A DNA stretch of 27,189 nucleotides from Actinomycetota bacterium (lineage in GTDB: Bacteria; Actinomycetota; Thermoleophilia; Miltoncostaeales; Miltoncostaeaceae), in assembly GCA_947475125.1 (NCBI GenBank), contig CANJMX010000004.1:1-27189 (forward strand), in the 5' to 3' direction. Both the position numbers and the translations under genes were made by a program. Below the pieces are notes generated by a model. That model saw nothing but the letters and a program-made list of their open reading frames with translations. It had not been told where the DNA came from and searched no databases. Position 1 is the stretch's first letter. Every line of letters starts with the position of its first letter. Below are positions 23,014-27,189 of this stretch, piece after piece.

Positions 23014-25698
23014 ATGGACGGCCTCCTGTCCCGTGGCGACTTCCTCCGTCGCACTGCCATCATCGCCGCCGCGGCATCGGTGCCCGGGGTGTTTGCGGGG
23101 CGTGCTCAGGCACGATCGGCCTCGGTGGATCCCGCGCGCATCGCCCGGGTGGCCATTCACCCGGCCATCGGCATCGCCCGGGTGGGCAACAGCAGCGACG
23201 CATTTTTCTTTGGCCCCGAAGTGCCGGGGCAGACACCCGAGGGCCCGTTCAAGGACGCCCGCGGGGCCATGGCGAAGCAGGCGGCGAGATTCCGCGTGTA
23301 CGCGTACGACGCCGACGGGCAGGTGCTCGGCGAGATCACCTCCGGTGATGCGGACATCACGTGGAGCATCACTGTGGGCAATGGCAAGGCCAACTGGTAC
23401 GGCACCGACGTTGCCTTTGACGTGCCCGGGGCCACGGCGACGTCACTGCGCAACCCCGGCGTCGGGGATCGGGCGTCGATGTACCCACTTGCGACGACGC
23501 GCGAGGTGCATGGAGCGGGTGCGGCCCCCCGTCGGCTGACGGGAGGCACATTCGCAGACGTCCCCATCGACTTCGGCGAGGTGCTGACCGACGGCAGTGG
23601 GCGGTTGGTGGTGCTGCCCGGGGCGGGGCGGGCATATTCGGCTCCCGGCGCGCCGCCATTGGCCGGGTATGCCGATAACGCGGGGTGGATTGACGACACG
23701 TGCGACGGACCGGTCCGCGCCACTGTGATTATTGGCGGCCGGCGACTTCAGGCCACGCCAGCCCGCGTCATCTGCGGGAGCCCCAACTACGCGCCGGGCA
23801 TCGCGAGCGGCATCACCACGCTGTACGACGCCGCGCTCTCGGGGCTGTACAGCGCCGGTCGCCGGTCCAAGGGCCGCACGGACTTCGTGGCCGACGTGCT
23901 GCCGATCTTCCTGCGGATGACTGACATGCAGTGGGTGAACGCCGGGTATCTCGCGCGCTACGGGTTCGGCTCACAGCGCGATTGGGCACGGCCCGATATT
24001 CAGCGTCGACTGGCTGATGCGTCGCTCGCCAATCGGGGCTTCAGGCAGTCCGTGCTTGGCCTATTCCGTGACCCGGCGTACACCGAGGTACAGCCCGACC
24101 TCGAGCCGCAGATGTATGGCGACAGCGTCATGCTGCCGCCCAACCTGACGAGTGCGCGCCAGTGGTATGCCCTGACACGACTGCAGTACGCGCACCTCCG
24201 TTCCTGGGCCGCGGGGGCCTTTGACGCAGGCACGGGCGTCGCGTCGTCCTCACTTTCTGCGATGCCGGCTGGGGATCAGCCGCGGTCCCTCGACCGCGCC
24301 GCGCTTGATGCCTGCCTGGGCGGGGCATTCCATCCGGGCGTGGAGTTTCCATGGATTGCCCGCGTGCACTGGATCTGGACGGATGATCTCCGCCTCCGTG
24401 AGGCGACCACACGCCCCGACTTCACCGACTACGGCCCTGAGCTGACACCGCAGATTGCGATGTCACGGTCTGGTCCGCTGTCCCGACTCGGTCCGGGTGG
24501 GTACGTGCAGTGGATGGGCACCCCGTGGCACGCCGACTCGTCGAGTTGCCGCTATGGCTACCAACGGGTGTCTCCGCAGCTTCCGGGTTTCTGGCCTGCG
24601 CGCATTCCGAACGCCGTGCTCACTGCAGCCGACTACCAAATTGTGGTCGATCAGCGCCGGTCGCTCCGTGAGCGACGTCAGGCCTTTCGCCGTCGTTCCG
24701 AGTGGGAGCGCTTCATCGCGCATCCCACGGGCCCGCCGACTCTGGCGATGATGGTTGACGAGTGGTCGAAGCTCGGGGTGGTGCGCGAGCGACCCGGACC
24801 CGCGGACGGGGCGTTCCCGGCGGTGCTCAAGGTGGAGTCGGACGTCGGTTTCGCACACGAGCCGGACACCATCTGGCCCGCGTGGGTGACCGTGCCACAG
24901 GCACCCGCCTTCCCGTTGATCACGGCGAACTCCGACGACAACTCCATCAGGTCGATGGACTCCCGCGGGCGCGTGACGGTGATGCAGGTCAATGGGACCA
25001 TCGCGCGGCCCGAGGGGATGGGCCGGGACCGCTTCGGCAACCTGTACGTGGCCGCGATGGATGACGGCACCGTGCAGCGGGTGGGTACCGACATGTCGGT
25101 GACCACCTACGCGTCCGGCATCCCGACCCCCGTCGGCGTCGTGTTCACCTTCGGGGGCACGCTGTTTGTAAGCAGTTACACGGCCCAGGGTGGCATCTAC
25201 CGGGTGACGTCCTCCGGCACCGCGGGATGGCTGGTGGAGCCGGGGGGTGGTATCGGCCAGCCCACGCTTATGGCGATGATGCCCGACCAGAGCGCACTGC
25301 TCGTCAGTTGCGCCGCGACGGGATCCGTTGCGAAGGTGGATCCAGCGACGGGTCAGGTGCTTGACCCCGCATTCCTCACCGGTCTGAACCGGCCTCGGGG
25401 TATCGCCTTTGACCAGCACTGGAACATCTACGTGGCCAATCAGGGCGACAACACCATCAACCGGTATACGACCGATGGACGGCCACTTCCATTCGCGCTG
25501 ACGGGGCAGGCGCTCACCACGCCGTTTGGTCTCGCCTTTGACGCGAACGGCGTGCTGTACGTCACCCCGACACAGGCCGCGGTGGTTCAGAGCGTCACGA
25601 TTCAGGGGAACACCGGGAGGGTCGCGACCTTTGCGACCGGCCAGGCCAATCCCGGCGGGCTTGTCTTCAACGGGGGCCAGGTGCCGCCCCCGGCGTAG
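23014..25698 (+). CDS. LodA-like CTQ-dependent oxidase fused to an NHL/SMP-30-type beta-propeller
   Basis: An 894-residue protein. Residues 1-34 are a Tat-like signal (SRGDFLRRT, hydrophobic stretch, GRAQA). Residues 42-610 are a LodA/GoxA-type oxidase domain: RVAIHPAIGIARVGNS (45-60), KQAARFRVYAYDADG (88-102), LDACLGGAFHPGVE with Cys434, and MGTPWHAD with Trp505. By comparison with LodA, Cys434 and Trp505 are the likely residues that form cysteine tryptophylquinone. Known relatives oxidise lysine or glycine, releasing ammonia and hydrogen peroxide. Residues 635-890 form about six propeller repeats (for example PRGIAFDQHWNIYVANQGD and PFGLAFDANGVLYV). Known LodA proteins are about 700 residues and lack this domain as far as I know. 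The substrate cannot be read from sequence. ATG 23014 is chosen because it directly precedes the signal peptide; an in-frame GTG at 22990 is possible. Confidence 0.88.
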   Translation: MDGLLSRGDFLRRTAIIAAAASVPGVFAGRAQARSASVDPARIARVAIHPAIGIARVGNSSDAFFFGPEVPGQTPEGPFKDARGAMAKQAARFRVYAYDADGQVLGEITSGDADITWSITVGNGKANWYGTDVAFDVPGATATSLRNPGVGDRASMYPLATTREVHGAGAAPRRLTGGTFADVPIDFGEVLTDGSGRLVVLPGAGRAYSAPGAPPLAGYADNAGWIDDTCDGPVRATVIIGGRRLQATPARVICGSPNYAPGIASGITTLYDAALSGLYSAGRRSKGRTDFVADVLPIFLRMTDMQWVNAGYLARYGFGSQRDWARPDIQRRLADASLANRGFRQSVLGLFRDPAYTEVQPDLEPQMYGDSVMLPPNLTSARQWYALTRLQYAHLRSWAAGAFDAGTGVASSSLSAMPAGDQPRSLDRAALDACLGGAFHPGVEFPWIARVHWIWTDDLRLREATTRPDFTDYGPELTPQIAMSRSGPLSRLGPGGYVQWMGTPWHADSSSCRYGYQRVSPQLPGFWPARIPNAVLTAADYQIVVDQRRSLRERRQAFRRRSEWERFIAHPTGPPTLAMMVDEWSKLGVVRERPGPADGAFPAVLKVESDVGFAHEPDTIWPAWVTVPQAPAFPLITANSDDNSIRSMDSRGRVTVMQVNGTIARPEGMGRDRFGNLYVAAMDDGTVQRVGTDMSVTTYASGIPTPVGVVFTFGGTLFVSSYTAQGGIYRVTSSGTAGWLVEPGGGIGQPTLMAMMPDQSALLVSCAATGSVAKVDPATGQVLDPAFLTGLNRPRGIAFDQHWNIYVANQGDNTINRYTTDGRPLPFALTGQALTTPFGLAFDANGVLYVTPTQAAVVQSVTIQGNTGRVATFATGQANPGGLVFNGGQVPPPA

Positions 25699-25713
25699 GT
25701 GCCGTACGGCGCG

Positions 25714-25968
25714 CTAGGTCAACAGGTCGTTCAGCTCACCGGCACGGTCGAGCGCCGACATTTCATCCCACCCACCGATGTTGCGTCCGTCGATGATGAT
25801 CTGAGGGAACGAGTAGCCACCGGTCTCGGCCACCAGGCGGTCGCGCCCGGCATGGTCGGTGCGGGGGATCATGATCTCCTCGAACTCAATGCCCTTCTGC
25901 GTGAGAAACGCCTTGGCGCGCAGGCAGTAGGGGCAGGGCTCGGTTGAGTACACAGTGACCTTGGGCAT
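25714..25968 (-). CDS. Glutaredoxin, CPYC type
   Basis: An 84-residue thiol-disulfide oxidoreductase with the redox motif Cys12-Pro-Tyr-Cys15 after VTVYSTEPC, the cis-Pro in YSFPQIIIDG, and the GGWDEM segment that binds glutathione in glutaredoxins. Many actinobacteria use mycothiol rather than glutathione; a mycoredoxin-like role is possible, but the Cys-Pro-Tyr-Cys and IGGWDE motifs look like glutaredoxin 3. TACCCT (25976-25981) lies 7 nt before the ATG with no ribosome site, pointing to a leaderless mRNA. It is divergent from recO, with 44 nt between starts, and converges on the LodA-like gene with a 15-nt gap. Confidence 0.92.
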   Translation of the reverse strand: MPKVTVYSTEPCPYCLRAKAFLTQKGIEFEEIMIPRTDHAGRDRLVAETGGYSFPQIIIDGRNIGGWDEMSALDRAGELNDLLT

Positions 25969-25975
25969 GGCGGGC

Positions 25976-25981
25976 AGGGTA
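25976..25981 (-). promoter_or_regulatory. Putative -10 box (TACCCT) for the glutaredoxin gene
   Basis: TACCCT on the - strand ends 7 nt before ATG 25968. It is the same hexamer and nearly the same spacing as upstream of DUF429 and the small membrane protein gene. Confidence 0.45.
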
Positions 25982-26012
25982 CTGCCCCCGATCGGGGTGC
26001 GACACTTGATCG

Positions 26013-26753
26013 GTGGCGTTGATCGAGACCGAGGCGGTGGTGCTCCGTACGCTGAAATACGGCGAGTCGGACGCCATCCTCACCCTGCTCACGCCCGGAA
26101 TGGGTCGCATCTCGGCCATCGCCAAGGGCGCACGAAAGCCCACCTCGAAGCAGGGCGGCCGGCTCCAGCCTGGCGTGCGTCTCAATTTGAGCGCCGCTGA
26201 GGGCCGGGGCGACCTGCTCACACTCCGGTCGGCGCAGGTGGTGGATGCGGGTGCGGGTCTCTGGATGGACGGCTACCGCCTTCGGGCCGCCGGCTCGGTG
26301 TTGGAGATCGCCATGCGCGTGGTACCCGAGCAGGTGGACGCCGAGGCCCCGTACAACCTCGTGACGCGGGCGCTTGCACTGATCGCACGCACCACCGCGC
26401 GCGACACACCACCCCGGCTCGACCCGTACGTGCTGGGTGTGCAGGCGAAGTTGCTCGCGGTCTCCGGTCTGGTACCGCAACTGGGCTCATGTGCCGCGTG
26501 TGGCGGCCCCCCTCCTCTCGTGGGATTCTCGGCGGCCGCGGGCGGAGGGGTATGTCCATCGTGCGTGGTCGGATCGGGGGCCGAGACGCTCGACCCGGCA
26601 GCCGCCGATGCCCTTGTCGCGCTGCTGGCACGCCCGCTGGCGGAGGCCCCCGACGCAGTCTCGGCCGCCGCCGCCCCGGGGGTGGAGCGCATCGCTGCCC
26701 TGATGCTGCGGGAGCACCTCGGGGTGACCCTCCGGTCAGGAACGCCCCTCTAA
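26013..26753 (+). CDS. recO: DNA repair protein RecO
   Basis: Recombination mediator of the RecFOR pathway that helps load RecA on gapped DNA. The 246-residue length is typical. The N-terminal OB fold is seen in ETEAVVLRTLKYGESDAILTLLTPGMGRISAIAKGARKP, followed by the helical domain and a Cys4 zinc site at C160-x2-C163 and C181-x2-C184, as in Gram-positive RecO proteins. The GTG at 26013 begins three residues before the conserved strand; a TTG at 26019 is the alternative. It is the last gene before the repeat field. Confidence 0.92.
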   Translation: MALIETEAVVLRTLKYGESDAILTLLTPGMGRISAIAKGARKPTSKQGGRLQPGVRLNLSAAEGRGDLLTLRSAQVVDAGAGLWMDGYRLRAAGSVLEIAMRVVPEQVDAEAPYNLVTRALALIARTTARDTPPRLDPYVLGVQAKLLAVSGLVPQLGSCAACGGPPPLVGFSAAAGGGVCPSCVVGSGAETLDPAAADALVALLARPLAEAPDAVSAAAAPGVERIAALMLREHLGVTLRSGTPL

Positions 26754-27189
26754 CTGCAGAGGCCAGCACCATCGTGAGCGCCCGAGGAGAAAGGGCGAAT
26801 CAACCCCGCACCAGTGCCAAGTACGTGCCAACCCAACGCGTGCACTTTTGTAGCAGCGACTGACCCCCACCGGGGTCAGTCCCCACCCCTGTGGCTGGCC
26901 TGATGCAAAGCGTCCACATTTGTAGCGGCGACTGACCCCCGCAGAAGCTGCACTGACCCGAGATAACGACCTCCCGCCGGGACGCATGCGGCGCATGCAC
27001 TTTTGTGACAGCGACTGACCCCCACCGGGGTCTGACCCCGGTGTTGGGGTTGACCTGGTGCAAAGCGCGCACTTTTGTAGCGGGGACTGACCCCCACCGG
27101 GGACTGACCCCCACCGGGGACTGACCCCCACCGGGGACTGACCCCCACCGGGGACTGACCCCCACCGGGGACTGACCCCCACCGGGGAC
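26754..27189. repeat. Gene-free repeat field with four copies of a GCACTTTTGTAG-type element
   Basis: A 436-nt stretch without a credible gene; open frames here are repeat translations. The element GCACTTTTGTAG followed closely by GACTGACCCCC occurs at 26842, 26914 (CCACATTTGTAG), 26997 (GCACTTTTGTGA) and 27069. Spacings are 72, 83 and 72 nt, so copies 1+2 and 3+4 form a 155-nt super-repeat. Each core TGACCCC-CACC-GGGGTCA can fold as a hairpin, and 27023-27043 is a perfect 10-bp-arm palindrome with a 1-nt centre. The first ~88 nt (26754-26841) carry only a weak hairpin (CGCCC/GGGCG), possibly the recO terminator. Confidence 0.8.
27082..27189. repeat. 17-bp tandem direct repeat, six exact copies plus a partial one
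   Basis: The unit GGGGACTGACCCCCACC is repeated without a mismatch at 27082, 27099, 27116, 27133, 27150 and 27167, and a seventh copy begins at 27184 and is cut by the window end. The unit is the core of the larger element, so the array looks like slippage expansion of the last copy. True copy number is unknown. Confidence 0.95.

Noticed and set aside
26736..27182. Open frames translating the terminal repeats (repeated MGVSPRWGSVPGGGQSP-like peptides)
   Set aside because: The peptide repeat is only the 17-bp DNA repeat read in three frames; no ribosome site, and the frames run off the window.
27082..27189. CRISPR array
   Set aside because: The 17-bp units are directly adjacent with no spacers, and no cas gene is near.

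Overview
The window is a dense, GC-rich bacterial segment with frequent GTG starts and many ATGA, GTGA or TGATG stop/start overlaps. The order alaS-ruvX-mltG-aroE, a polyphosphate glucokinase and an HU protein with a lysine/alanine-rich tail all point to Actinomycetota, probably a deep or uncultured lineage; that placement is inference. I found no tRNA, rRNA, CRISPR array, phage or transposase gene.

Layout. (1) 1-4620, + strand: a translation, RNA-processing and cell-wall operon: alaS (5' end outside the window), ruvX, mltG, aroE. (2) 4675-9163, +: an SbcD/YhaO-like nuclease, an SbcC/YhaN-like coiled-coil ATPase and a SAM methyltransferase-like protein, translationally coupled; then a lone CbiX/SirB-type chelatase at 9208-9696. 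(3) 9761-10252, -: HU with an 11-residue-repeat tail; then a 74-residue orphan protein on the + strand. (4) 10627-15320: a sugar-phosphate cluster. pgl (-) diverges from gnd-zwf-ppgK-DUF3891 (+). Together these supply glucose phosphorylation with polyphosphate and all three steps of the oxidative pentose phosphate pathway. (5) 15399-18804: dodecin, DUF429, a small membrane protein, a secreted Cys protein and an exported PDZ-TPR protein. (6) 18842-21905, +: a pyrimidine phosphorylase homologue with lost active-site residues, mutM, and a P1/DmpA-family self-processing peptidase. (7) 21892-25698: a divergent pair made of a LodB-like flavoprotein (-) and a LodA-like cysteine tryptophylquinone (CTQ) oxidase (+) fused to an NHL/SMP-30-type beta-propeller. 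(8) 25714-26753: glutaredoxin (-) and recO (+). (9) 26754-27189: no gene; a repeat field ending in 17-bp tandem repeats that run off the window.

The most notable system is the LodA-propeller/LodB pair, a probable exported quinone-cofactor amine or amino-acid oxidase with its dedicated maturation flavoprotein. Other points worth a second look are the pyrimidine phosphorylase homologue lacking most phosphate ligands, a Lys-to-Tyr change in the G6PD signature, recurrent TANNNT boxes 6-8 nt before start codons (leaderless transcription), and the terminal nested repeat array.
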